From: Oscillibacter sp. CAG:241
GTDB taxonomy: Bacteria; Bacillota; Clostridia; Oscillospirales; Oscillospiraceae
Assembly (NCBI GenBank): GCA_000435975.1
Contig: FR884100.1
Coordinates: forward strand, 15,708 to 51,703
Reading direction: 5' to 3'
DNA: 35,996 nt
Shown here piece after piece: positions 15,243 to 22,399 of the stretch. The stretch's first letter is position 1; each line of letters opens with the position of its first letter. Position numbers and translations under genes: made by a program. The notes beneath the pieces are model-generated. The model saw only the letters and a list, made by a program, of their open reading frames with translations, had not been told where the DNA came from and ran no database searches.

Positions 15243-17036
15243 ATGAGCGAAGAAAACAAGTACACGTTTGAAAACGAGGAATACCGCCGGACGTACTGGC
15301 ATACCTGCTCCCATGTGCTGGCCCAGGCCGTCAAGCGCCTGCACCCGGAGGTAAAGCTGGCCATCGGCCCCAGCATTGAAAACGGCTTCTATTACGATCT
15401 GGATGCGCCCTTTGCCTTCACCCAGGACGACCTGGCCGAGATCGAGGGCGAGATGCGGAAGATCTGCAAGGAAAAGCTGAAGCTGGAGCGGTTTGAGCTG
15501 CCCCGGGAGGAGGCTCTGAAATATATGGAGGAGCGGGAGGAGCCCTATAAGGTGGAGCTCATCAACGACCTGCCCGCCGATGCACACATCTCCTTCTATA
15601 AGCAGGGCGAGTTCGTGGACCTGTGCGCCGGTCCCCATCTGGACTCCACCGGCCGCATCAAGGGCAACGCCATCAAGCTGACCGCCTGCAACGCCGCCTA
15701 TTGGCGGGGCGACAGCAATCGCCAGACCCTCCAGCGCATTTACGGCGTGGCCTTCCCCAAAAAGGAGGAGCTGGACGCATATCTGAAGGAGCGGGAGGAT
15801 GCTCTGAAGCGGGACCACAACAAGCTGGGCCGCGAGCTGGAGTATTTCACCACCGTGGACTGCATCGGTCAGGGCCTGCCCATCATGCTGCCCAAGGGCG
15901 CCCGGGTCATCCAGCTGCTGCAGCGCTGGGTGGAGGACGTGGAGCAGCAGCGGGGCTATCTGCTGACCAAGACTCCCCTGATGGCCAAGCGGGAGCTCTA
16001 TAAAATCTCCGGCCACTGGGACCACTATCTGGACGGCATGTTCGTTCTGGGCGACCCCGATGACGAAACCAAGGAGTGCTTTGCCCTGCGGCCTATGACC
16101 TGCCCCTTCCAGTATCAGGTGTATCTGAACCGGCAGCGGTCCTACCGCGACCTGCCCATGCGCCTGGGCGAGACGTCCACCCTGTTCCGCAACGAGGACT
16201 CCGGCGAGATGCACGGCCTGATCCGTGTCCGCCAGTTTACCATCTCCGAGGGTCACCTGGTGCTGCGCCCGGACCAGCTGGAGGAGGAGTTCAAGGGCTG
16301 CCTGGCCCTGGCCAAGTATTGCCTGGGCACCGTTGGCCTGCTGGATAAGTGCACGTTCCGGTTCTCCCAGTGGGATCCCAGCAACCCCCACAACAAGTAT
16401 GAGGGCACGGCGGAGCAGTGGGAGCACGCCCAGAGCACCATGGCCAAGATCCTGGACGACCTGGACGTTCACTATTCCATCGGCATCGACGAGGCCGCCT
16501 TCTACGGACCCAAGCTGGACATCCAGTATAAGAACGTGTTCGGCAAGGAGGACACCCTGGTCACCATCCAGATCGATATGCTGCTGGCCCAGCGCTTCGG
16601 CATGTACTATATCGACGAAAACGGCAACAAGGCCCTGCCGTATATCATCCACCGCACGTCCCTGGGCTGCTATGAGCGGACGCTGGCGTATCTGATCGAG
16701 GAGTACGCCGGGGCGCTGCCCACCTGGATGATGCCCGAGCAGGTCCGCTTCCTGCCCATTACCGACCGGGCCGCCGACTACTGTGCCCAGCAGGCGGACC
16801 AGCTGCGGCAGCAGGGCTTCCGGGTGGAGGTGGACGGCCGCAACGAGAAGATCGGCAAGAAGATCCGGGAGGCTACCCTGGAGAAGATCCCCTTCATGCT
16901 GGTGGTGGGCGACCGGGATATGGAGGCGGGCACCGTCTCCGTCCGTACCCGCACCGGCGAGGACCTGGGCGCCATGACCCTGGCGGACTTCTCCGCCAAG
17001 CTCCGCCAGATCGTGGACACCAAGGCCAAGCAGTAA
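15243..17036 (+). CDS. thrS: Threonine--tRNA ligase lacking the TGS domain
   Basis: 597 residues. It charges tRNA-Thr. The roughly 60-residue N-terminal TGS domain of the standard enzyme is absent: the protein opens directly with the editing domain, whose metal-binding-type residues are intact (His20 and His24 in HTCSHVLAQ; Cys and His in DLCAGPH). The class II core has zinc ligands Cys287 (RPMTCP), His338 (ISEGHLV) and His470 (IIHRTSLG); the Cys-to-first-His spacing of 51 matches E. coli. The motif 2 region is slightly unusual (RNEDSGEMHGLIRVRQFT; ISEGH in place of the common QDDAH). The C-terminal anticodon-binding domain is complete. AAGGAGG at 15229-15235 sets ATG 15243. Confidence 0.96.
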   Translation: MSEENKYTFENEEYRRTYWHTCSHVLAQAVKRLHPEVKLAIGPSIENGFYYDLDAPFAFTQDDLAEIEGEMRKICKEKLKLERFELPREEALKYMEEREEPYKVELINDLPADAHISFYKQGEFVDLCAGPHLDSTGRIKGNAIKLTACNAAYWRGDSNRQTLQRIYGVAFPKKEELDAYLKEREDALKRDHNKLGRELEYFTTVDCIGQGLPIMLPKGARVIQLLQRWVEDVEQQRGYLLTKTPLMAKRELYKISGHWDHYLDGMFVLGDPDDETKECFALRPMTCPFQYQVYLNRQRSYRDLPMRLGETSTLFRNEDSGEMHGLIRVRQFTISEGHLVLRPDQLEEEFKGCLALAKYCLGTVGLLDKCTFRFSQWDPSNPHNKYEGTAEQWEHAQSTMAKILDDLDVHYSIGIDEAAFYGPKLDIQYKNVFGKEDTLVTIQIDMLLAQRFGMYYIDENGNKALPYIIHRTSLGCYERTLAYLIEEYAGALPTWMMPEQVRFLPITDRAADYCAQQADQLRQQGFRVEVDGRNEKIGKKIREATLEKIPFMLVVGDRDMEAGTVSVRTRTGEDLGAMTLADFSAKLRQIVDTKAKQ

Positions 17037-17055
17037 CGCAAAGCATATGACCCCG

Positions 17056-17090
17056 ACCGGCCCCCGTTTTCAAAGCGGGGGCCGGTTTTC
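17056..17090 (+). terminator. Terminator of thrS
   Basis: A perfect 10-bp stem (ACCGGCCCCC at 17056-17065 and its complement at 17077-17086), followed by TTTTC. It begins 19 bases after the stop. Confidence 0.85.
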
Positions 17091-17112
17091 AACATTTTAT
17101 TCCCATTGTTCA

Positions 17113-17142
17113 TTGACTTTCCGCAGGGCAGTATGGTATATT
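17113..17142 (+). promoter_or_regulatory. Promoter of the DUF5692-like gene
   Basis: TTGACT (17113-17118), an 18-base spacer and TATATT (17137-17142). Confidence 0.65.
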
Positions 17143-17213
17143 GGCGGCGTGGACGGAAACGTTCTTACAGTTAAATCAGGAGAAAAATCACAGAAAACAC
17201 AGGAGGAATGGAC

Positions 17214-18248
17214 ATGTTATTCCAAATCTACGGCGAAACCGCCATGTATCAGCTTCTGGGATTTGTGCTGGTGTTTACCGGGCTGGTGCTGGCCAACGAG
17301 TTCGCCCGCCGCACCAAAGCCGGCGGCATCATCTGCTTTCTGGTGCTGCCCGCTGCGCTGACGGTGTATTTCATCGCCATCGCCATCGGCGCACGGGCCG
17401 GCGCGGAATGGGCCCTGAACAACCAGACCTACACCAATATGAACAGCTGGTTCCACTATGCCAAGCTCTATGCCGCCACCGCCGGGTGCATCGGCTTCAT
17501 GATGCTCAAGTACAAGTGGAGCATCGGCAAGACCGAATGGTTCAAGGTGTTCCCCTTTGCCATCGTGGCCATCAACATTCTCATCGCCGTGGCCAGCGAC
17601 TTTGAGTCCGCCATCCACGGCGCCGCAGCTTTGAAGGAGTTCGGCGACCGCTGGTGGCTGTCCTCCGAAAATGTGTGGCTGTACGGCGGCTGGTGGAACT
17701 GGGTCAACGGCATTGCCGGTATCGTCAACATCTTCTGCATGACCGCCTGGTGGGGCATTTACTCCTCCAAGGATCAGAAGGACATGCTGTGGCCCGACAT
17801 GACCTGGTGCTATATCCTGGCCTATGACCTGTGGAACTTCGAGTATACCTACAACTGCCTGCCCACCCACTCCTGGTACTGCGGCCTGGCCCTGCTGCTG
17901 GCCCCCACCTTTGCCAACCACTTCTGGAACAAGGGCGGCTGGATCCAGAACCGGGCCAACACCCTGGCCCTGTGGTGCATGTTTGCCCAGGTGTTCCCCC
18001 TGTTCCAGGACAACAGCGTGTTCTCCACCATCACCTCCGTCTATGCCGACGGCTTTATGAACCCCGCCGTCCGGCCCACCGCCGCCAATCCCACCGCCCA
18101 GGGCGTGGTCTCCATTGTGGCACTGGTGGTGAACGTGGTGATCCTGGCCACCATCATCAAGCGGGCCAAGGCCCAGAAGAAGAATCCTTACAAGCAGGAG
18201 ATCTTCACCGATCAGAGAGACTTCCGGGAAGCCATGGAGAGAGTCTGA
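17214..18248 (+). CDS. DUF5692-like multi-pass membrane protein
   Basis: 344 residues with about eight or nine predicted membrane helices and a striking number of Trp and Tyr residues (for example WWNWVNGIAGI, TAWWGIYSS, DMTWCYILAYDLWNFEYTYN and LPTHSWYCGLA). The family is, from memory, DUF5692, a membrane protein without assigned function found in gut anaerobes. Conserved polar residues inside helices (Asp-Leu-Trp-Asn, His-Ser-Trp) hint at a transport or enzymatic site. AGGAGG at 17201-17206 is 7 bases before ATG 17214, so this start is preferred over the in-frame ATG at 17208, which lies only one base after the site. It is a single-gene unit with its own promoter and terminator. Confidence 0.8.
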   Translation: MLFQIYGETAMYQLLGFVLVFTGLVLANEFARRTKAGGIICFLVLPAALTVYFIAIAIGARAGAEWALNNQTYTNMNSWFHYAKLYAATAGCIGFMMLKYKWSIGKTEWFKVFPFAIVAINILIAVASDFESAIHGAAALKEFGDRWWLSSENVWLYGGWWNWVNGIAGIVNIFCMTAWWGIYSSKDQKDMLWPDMTWCYILAYDLWNFEYTYNCLPTHSWYCGLALLLAPTFANHFWNKGGWIQNRANTLALWCMFAQVFPLFQDNSVFSTITSVYADGFMNPAVRPTAANPTAQGVVSIVALVVNVVILATIIKRAKAQKKNPYKQEIFTDQRDFREAMERV

Positions 18249-18282
18249 GCATCCTTTTCCGGACTGCGGAACGGTATCAGGG

Positions 18283-18314
18283 AGGAGGCGCGGCGAGGGC
18301 CGCGCCTCCTCTTT
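18283..18314 (+). terminator. Terminator of the DUF5692-like gene
   Basis: A 12-bp GC-rich perfect stem (AGGAGGCGCGGC and its complement) around a 4-base loop, followed by CTTT. Confidence 0.75.
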
Positions 18315-18379
18315 GCCCCCCTCTATCAGTGAGAATGCCCGTGCCGCAAGGATTTTTGCGGTTTTTATGGTTTTTCCAC

Positions 18380-18407
18380 TTGACAATCCCGGAAAATTTG
18401 CTATAAT
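18380..18407 (+). promoter_or_regulatory. Consensus promoter of tRNA-Ser
   Basis: Perfect TTGACA (18380-18385) and perfect TATAAT (18402-18407) with a 16-base spacer, 29 bases before the tRNA. Confidence 0.85.
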
Positions 18408-18436
18408 AGTCAATGCTGTTGTCACAGCAAGAATAT

Positions 18437-18528
18437 GCAGTGGTATCGAAGTGGTCATAACGAGCACGACTGGAAATCGTGTTGTCGTCAAAAGCGGCAC
18501 GAGGGTTCAAATCCCTCCCACTGCGCCA
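18437..18528 (+). tRNA. tRNA-Ser (anticodon GGA)
   Basis: A 92-base class II tRNA with encoded CCA. Acceptor arms GCAGTGG (18437-18443) and CCACTGC (18518-18524) pair fully. The anticodon stem CACGA/TCGTG encloses the loop CTGGAAA, with anticodon GGA at 18472-18474. A long variable arm (TGTCG/CGGCA) is typical of tRNA-Ser. The T arm is GAGGG-TTCAAAT-CCCTC. It reads UCC and UCU codons. Confidence 0.96.
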
Positions 18529-18532
18529 GAGA

Positions 18533-18570
18533 AAATCCCCGTAACCGCAATGGTTACGGGGATTTGTTTA
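18533..18570 (+). terminator. Terminator of tRNA-Ser
   Basis: A 14-bp perfect stem (18533-18546 with 18552-18565) around a 5-base loop, followed by GTTTA. Confidence 0.8.
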
Positions 18571-18587
18571 TGGGTGAAAAAATTTGC

Positions 18588-18616
18588 TTGACAAATACCC
18601 CATAGGGGTATAGGAT
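18588..18616 (+). promoter_or_regulatory. Promoter of the csoR-copA operon
   Basis: Perfect TTGACA (18588-18593), a 17-base spacer and TAGGAT (18611-18616). The spacer is almost wholly filled by CsoR operator 1. Confidence 0.8.
18595..18611. promoter_or_regulatory. CsoR operator 1 (in promoter spacer)
   Basis: The perfect palindrome ATACCCC-ATA-GGGGTAT matches the known G-tract operator style of CsoR copper repressors. It lies between -35 and -10, so bound repressor would block RNA polymerase. Confidence 0.85.
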
Positions 18617-18617
18617 G

Positions 18618-18640
18618 AATATACCCCTATGGGGTATATT
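18618..18640. promoter_or_regulatory. CsoR operator 2 (downstream of -10)
   Basis: A perfect 10-bp inverted repeat (AATATACCCC, TAT, and its complement), centred 26 bases from operator 1. It covers the expected transcription start. Confidence 0.85.
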
Positions 18641-18665
18641 GCATACGAAGCGAGGCGGGAATACT

Positions 18666-18974
18666 ATGGAACAACACGACTGCTGCCACTGCTCCCAACG
18701 GAAAAAGGAGCGCTCGCCGGAGGAATACAAGCGCCTGATCCACCGGCTCAACCGCATCGAGGGCCAGATCCGGGGTATCCGGGGCATGGTGGAGGCCGGG
18801 GCGTACTGTCCCGACATTCTGGTCCAGGCGGCGGCGGTGAACGCGGCCATCAACGCCTTCAACAAGGAACTGCTGGCCAGCCATATCCGCACCTGTGTGG
18901 CCCAGGACATCCGGGACGGCAAGGACCAGGTCATCGACGAGCTGGTGGCCACCCTGCAAAAGCTGATGAAATAG
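18666..18974 (+). CDS. csoR: Copper-sensing transcriptional repressor CsoR
   Basis: 102 residues, an all-helical DUF156 repressor. The Cu(I) ligands are present: Cys48 (GAYCPDI), His73 and Cys77 (SHIRTC), the Cys-His-Cys pattern of CsoR rather than the formaldehyde-type FrmR pattern. The N-terminus carries an extra Cys/His group (C6, C7, H8, C9) that could add a metal site. ATG 18666 follows GAGGCGGG; an upstream in-frame ATG at 18615 lies within the promoter/operator and is rejected. Two G-tract palindromes just upstream indicate autorepression that is relieved by copper. copA follows 11 bases after the stop. Confidence 0.93.
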   Translation: MEQHDCCHCSQRKKERSPEEYKRLIHRLNRIEGQIRGIRGMVEAGAYCPDILVQAAAVNAAINAFNKELLASHIRTCVAQDIRDGKDQVIDELVATLQKLMK

Positions 18975-18985
18975 GAGTGATCCCC

Positions 18986-21493
18986 ATGAGGCAATATAAT
19001 GTTACGGGCATGAGCTGCGCCGCCTGCTCGGCCCGGGTGGAAAAGGCGGTGGGGAAGGTCCCCGGCGTCACGGCATGCTCTGTGAGCCTTTTGACCAATT
19101 CCATGGGCGTAGAGGGCACGGCGGAGCCCTCCGCCATTATTGCCGCCGTGGAGGCGGCGGGCTACGGCGCGTCGGAAAAGGGCGCGGCCCAGTCGTCTCC
19201 CAGCGCCGGCGAGCAGCAGCTGGAGGACCGCGAGACGCCCCGTATCCGGCGGCGGCTTATCTGGTCCGTGGGCTTTCTGCTGGTGCTGATGTACTTTTCC
19301 ATGGGCCACATGATGTGGGGCTGGCCCCTGCCGCCGTTTTACGACAACAACCATGTGGCCATGGGGCTGACCCAGCTGCTGCTGACGGTGATCATCATGG
19401 TCATCAACCAGAAGTTCTTCATCAGCGGCTATAAGGCCCTGTGGCACCGGGCTCCCAATATGGATACCCTGGTGGCCCTGGGGGCCACGACAGCCTTCGG
19501 CTACAGCACCTATGCCCTGTTTGCCATGACTGCCGCCCAGGTCCGGGGGGATGAGGCCGCCGTCATGAGCTGCATGATGGACTTCTACTTTGAGTCCGCC
19601 GCCATGATCCTGACTCTGATCACCGTGGGCAAGATGCTGGAGGCCCGGTCCAAGGGCAAGACCACCGACGCCCTGAAAAGCCTGATGCGGCTGGCCCCAA
19701 AGACTGCCACCGTTATCCGGGACGGCAAGGAAGCAGAGGTGCCGGTGGAGCAGGTGCAGCAGGGGGACGAGTTCGCCGTCCGGCCGGGGGAGAGCATCCC
19801 GGTGGACGGCGTGGTGCTGGAGGGAAACAGCGCCGTTAATGAGTCCGCCCTCACCGGCGAGAGCATCCCGGTGGACAAGGCTCCCGGCGACGGAGTGTCC
19901 GCCGCCACGGTGAACCAGTCCGGCTATCTCCGCTGCCGGGCCACCCGGGTGGGCCAGGATACCACCCTGTCCCAGATCATCCGCATGGTCAGCGACGCCG
20001 CCGCCACCAAGGCCCCCATTGCCAAGATCGCCGATAAGGTATCCGGCGTGTTCGTTCCGGCGGTGATCTCCATCGCCGCGGTGACCACGGCGGTGTGGCT
20101 GCTGCTGGGCCACCCGGTAGGCTACGCCCTGGCCCGGGGCATCTCCGTGCTGGTTATCAGCTGCCCCTGTGCCCTGGGCCTGGCCACTCCTGTGGCCATT
20201 ATGGTGGGCAGCGGCCTGGGCGCCAAAAACGGCATCCTGTTCAAGACTGCCGCTTCCCTGGAGGAAACGGGCCGGGTGCAGATCGTGGCTCTGGACAAAA
20301 CCGGCACCATCACCAGCGGTCAGCCCCGGGTGACGGATATCCTTCCGGCGGAGGGCGTCACGGAGCAGGAGCTGCTGACAAATGCCCTGGCCCTGGAGCA
20401 GAAGAGCGAGCATCCCCTGGCCCGGGCTGTACTGGATCGGGCGGAGGGCCTGACGGCTCCGGAGGTGTCGGACTTTCAGGCCCTGCCCGGCAACGGCCTG
20501 ACGGCTGTGCTGGAGGGGAAGGCCCTCTGGGGCGGCAGCGCCGCCTTTACGGCCAAGCGCGCCGCTGTATCTCAGAATTTGCAGGTCCGGACGGAGGAGC
20601 TGTCCCGGCAGGGGAAAACGCCCCTGTTCTTCGGGCTGGATGACCGGCTGCTGGGCATCATCGCCGTGGCGGACGTTATCAAGGAGGACAGCCCACAGGC
20701 AGTCCGGGAGCTGCGGAATATGGGCATCCATGTGGTGATGCTCACCGGCGACAACGAGCACACCGCCCGGGCCATCGGGGCCCAGGCCGGGGTGGATCAG
20801 GTCATCGCCGGGGTGCTGCCGGAGGGCAAGGAGGCCGCCATCCGCCGCCTGATGCAGCGGGGCAAGGTGGCCATGGTGGGCGACGGCATCAACGATGCAC
20901 CGGCCCTGACCCGGGCCGACACCGGCATCGCCATCGGCGCGGGAGCCGACGTGGCCATCGACGCGGCGGACGTGGTGCTGATGAACAGCAGCCTGCGGGA
21001 CGTGCCCGCCGCCATCCGGCTCAGCCGGGCCACCCTGCGGAACATCCACGAGAACCTGTTCTGGGCATTTTTCTACAATGCCATCGGCATACCCCTGGCC
21101 GCCGGGGTGTTCATCCCCCTGGGGCTGACGCTGAATCCTATGTTCGGCGCGGCAGCCATGAGCCTTTCCAGCTTCTGCGTGGTGTCCAACGCCCTGCGGC
21201 TGAATCTGTTCAAGCTCCGGGATAACCGGCACGATCATAAGAGAACCAATCATCTGAACAACGAGATCAAGGAGGAACAAGCTATGGAAAAGACACTGGA
21301 GATCAAGGGCATGATGTGCCCCCACTGCGAGGCCACCGTTCGCACCGCCCTGGAGGCTCTGCCCCAGGTTCAGGAGGCTCAGGTGAGCCACCAGACCGGC
21401 ACCGCTGTGGTGACCCTCACCGGCCCGGTGGAGGACGACGTCCTGCGCCGCACCGTGGAGGACAAGGGCTACACTGTCACCGCCATCCGGTAA
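18986..21493 (+). CDS. copA: Copper-exporting P1B-type ATPase with fused C-terminal CopZ-like domain
   Basis: 835 residues. It pumps Cu(I) out of the cell. In order: N-terminal HMA domain with GMSCAAC (Cys11, Cys14); eight-helix P1B transmembrane core with the actuator loop TGES; the ion-site motif CPC (Cys393-Pro-Cys395); the phosphorylation site DKTGT (Asp437); the HP motif in SEHPLARA; and GDGINDAPAL. After the last helix (about residue 745), a polar linker leads in frame into a second HMA domain with GMMCPHC (Cys778, Cys781), which is normally the separate chaperone CopZ. An internal ribosome site allows that part to be made alone. GGAGTG is ahead of ATG 18986. It is the second gene of the csoR operon. 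Confidence 0.95.
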   Translation: MRQYNVTGMSCAACSARVEKAVGKVPGVTACSVSLLTNSMGVEGTAEPSAIIAAVEAAGYGASEKGAAQSSPSAGEQQLEDRETPRIRRRLIWSVGFLLVLMYFSMGHMMWGWPLPPFYDNNHVAMGLTQLLLTVIIMVINQKFFISGYKALWHRAPNMDTLVALGATTAFGYSTYALFAMTAAQVRGDEAAVMSCMMDFYFESAAMILTLITVGKMLEARSKGKTTDALKSLMRLAPKTATVIRDGKEAEVPVEQVQQGDEFAVRPGESIPVDGVVLEGNSAVNESALTGESIPVDKAPGDGVSAATVNQSGYLRCRATRVGQDTTLSQIIRMVSDAAATKAPIAKIADKVSGVFVPAVISIAAVTTAVWLLLGHPVGYALARGISVLVISCPCALGLATPVAIMVGSGLGAKNGILFKTAASLEETGRVQIVALDKTGTITSGQPRVTDILPAEGVTEQELLTNALALEQKSEHPLARAVLDRAEGLTAPEVSDFQALPGNGLTAVLEGKALWGGSAAFTAKRAAVSQNLQVRTEELSRQGKTPLFFGLDDRLLGIIAVADVIKEDSPQAVRELRNMGIHVVMLTGDNEHTARAIGAQAGVDQVIAGVLPEGKEAAIRRLMQRGKVAMVGDGINDAPALTRADTGIAIGAGADVAIDAADVVLMNSSLRDVPAAIRLSRATLRNIHENLFWAFFYNAIGIPLAAGVFIPLGLTLNPMFGAAAMSLSSFCVVSNALRLNLFKLRDNRHDHKRTNHLNNEIKEEQAMEKTLEIKGMMCPHCEATVRTALEALPQVQEAQVSHQTGTAVVTLTGPVEDDVLRRTVEDKGYTVTAIR
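21284..21493 (+). CDS. copZ: Possible separately translated CopZ-like copper chaperone (internal start in copA)
   Basis: AAGGAGG (21269-21275) stands 8 bases before an in-frame ATG at 21284. The product would be 69 residues: MEKTLEIKGMMCPHC and a complete ferredoxin-like HMA fold ending at the copA stop. This is exactly the size and start expected for free CopZ, which carries Cu(I) to CopA. The site and the frame are seen in the sequence; independent translation is inferred. Confidence 0.55.
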   Translation: MEKTLEIKGMMCPHCEATVRTALEALPQVQEAQVSHQTGTAVVTLTGPVEDDVLRRTVEDKGYTVTAIR

Positions 21494-21500
21494 ACGGACA

Positions 21501-21540
21501 AAATAAAGGCACGGCCGCGGCCGTGCCTTTATTTTTTTCT
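21501..21540. terminator. Bidirectional terminator between copA and khpB
   Basis: A 16-bp perfect stem (21501-21516 with 21519-21534) followed by TTTTTC. The AT-rich outer stem also gives a T-rich tail on the minus strand, so it may end the khpB transcript as well. Confidence 0.85.
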
Positions 21541-21568
21541 TTTGCCAGTCAGCACTGGATCAGACGGA

Positions 21569-22387
21569 TCACCGCTTGTCGCGGTCGTAGGACACCACCA
21601 CACGGCGGTTGGGCTCCGAGCCAATAGAGTAGGTATTGACACCGGGGACATCCTGCAGGGCGGCGTGGATCACATGGCGCTCATAGGCATTCATGGGCTC
21701 CAGAGTGACGCTGCGGCGATACCTGGTGACCTTGGCAGCCACCTTGCGGGCCAGAGACTCCAGGCTCTGTTCCCGCTTGGCCCGGTAATTCTCGGCATCC
21801 ACATGGACGCGGATGCGCTTTTCCCGGCCGGAATTGACGGCGTAGTTGGTCAACTGCTGGATAGCGTCCAGGGTCTCGCCCCGGCGGCCAATCAGCTGGC
21901 CCAGCTTCTGTCCCTCCAGCACCACACTGTAGCGGCCCTTTTCCGTCTCCGTGACCTGCACCTGGGCAGGGCTGTCCATATGCTCCAGCAGCCCCGTCAG
22001 GAACTCAGTAATGCGCCGGGCGTTGTCGTCCAGGACAGACTGCTCCGGGGCGGCAGCGGGGGCCTGGGCAGGAGGCTCAGGAGCCTTGACGGGAGCCTTG
22101 GGAGGCTCCGGCTTCCTGGTCTTGGGCTGCTCCGGCTTGGGCTGGGGTCTGGGCTGGGGTCTGGGCTCCGGCTTCTTTTCCGGCTGGACCGGCGCGGCGG
22201 GAGCCTCCGGCTCCTCCTGGCCATAGGTCACGCGGACCCGGGCAGGGCTGCTGCCAATGCCCAGAAAACCGCTTTTGGCCCGCTCCAGAATCTCAACGGA
22301 CACGTCGTCGCGGTCCATATGCAGCTGTTCCAGCGCTTTGCGGATGGCCTCGTCCTCGGTCTTGCCCGTTACGTCGATATAACTCAT
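21569..22387 (-). CDS. khpB: KhpB/Jag RNA-binding protein
   Basis: 272 residues: an N-terminal Jag-N domain (about 1-50, YIDVTGKTEDEAIRKALEQL), a Pro/Lys/Ala-rich linker (about 55-115) with PRPQP repeats, a KH domain with VVLEGQKLGQLIGRRGETL, and a C-terminal R3H domain (PMNAYERHVIHAALQD). KhpB binds RNA, usually with KhpA, and influences cell elongation and division. ATG 22387 follows AAGGAG by 8 bases; a TTG two codons upstream is rejected. It is the last gene of the rpmH-rnpA-yidD-yidC-khpB group, 12 bases after yidC. The older gene name is jag. Confidence 0.93.
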   Translation of the reverse strand: MSYIDVTGKTEDEAIRKALEQLHMDRDDVSVEILERAKSGFLGIGSSPARVRVTYGQEEPEAPAAPVQPEKKPEPRPQPRPQPKPEQPKTRKPEPPKAPVKAPEPPAQAPAAAPEQSVLDDNARRITEFLTGLLEHMDSPAQVQVTETEKGRYSVVLEGQKLGQLIGRRGETLDAIQQLTNYAVNSGREKRIRVHVDAENYRAKREQSLESLARKVAAKVTRYRRSVTLEPMNAYERHVIHAALQDVPGVNTYSIGSEPNRRVVVSYDRDKR

Positions 22388-22399
22388 AGACAAAACTCC

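Noticed and set aside
18615..18665. Longer csoR start at ATG 18615
   Set aside because: It would place the start within the -10 and operator 2; the ATG at 18666 has the ribosome site and the usual protein start.
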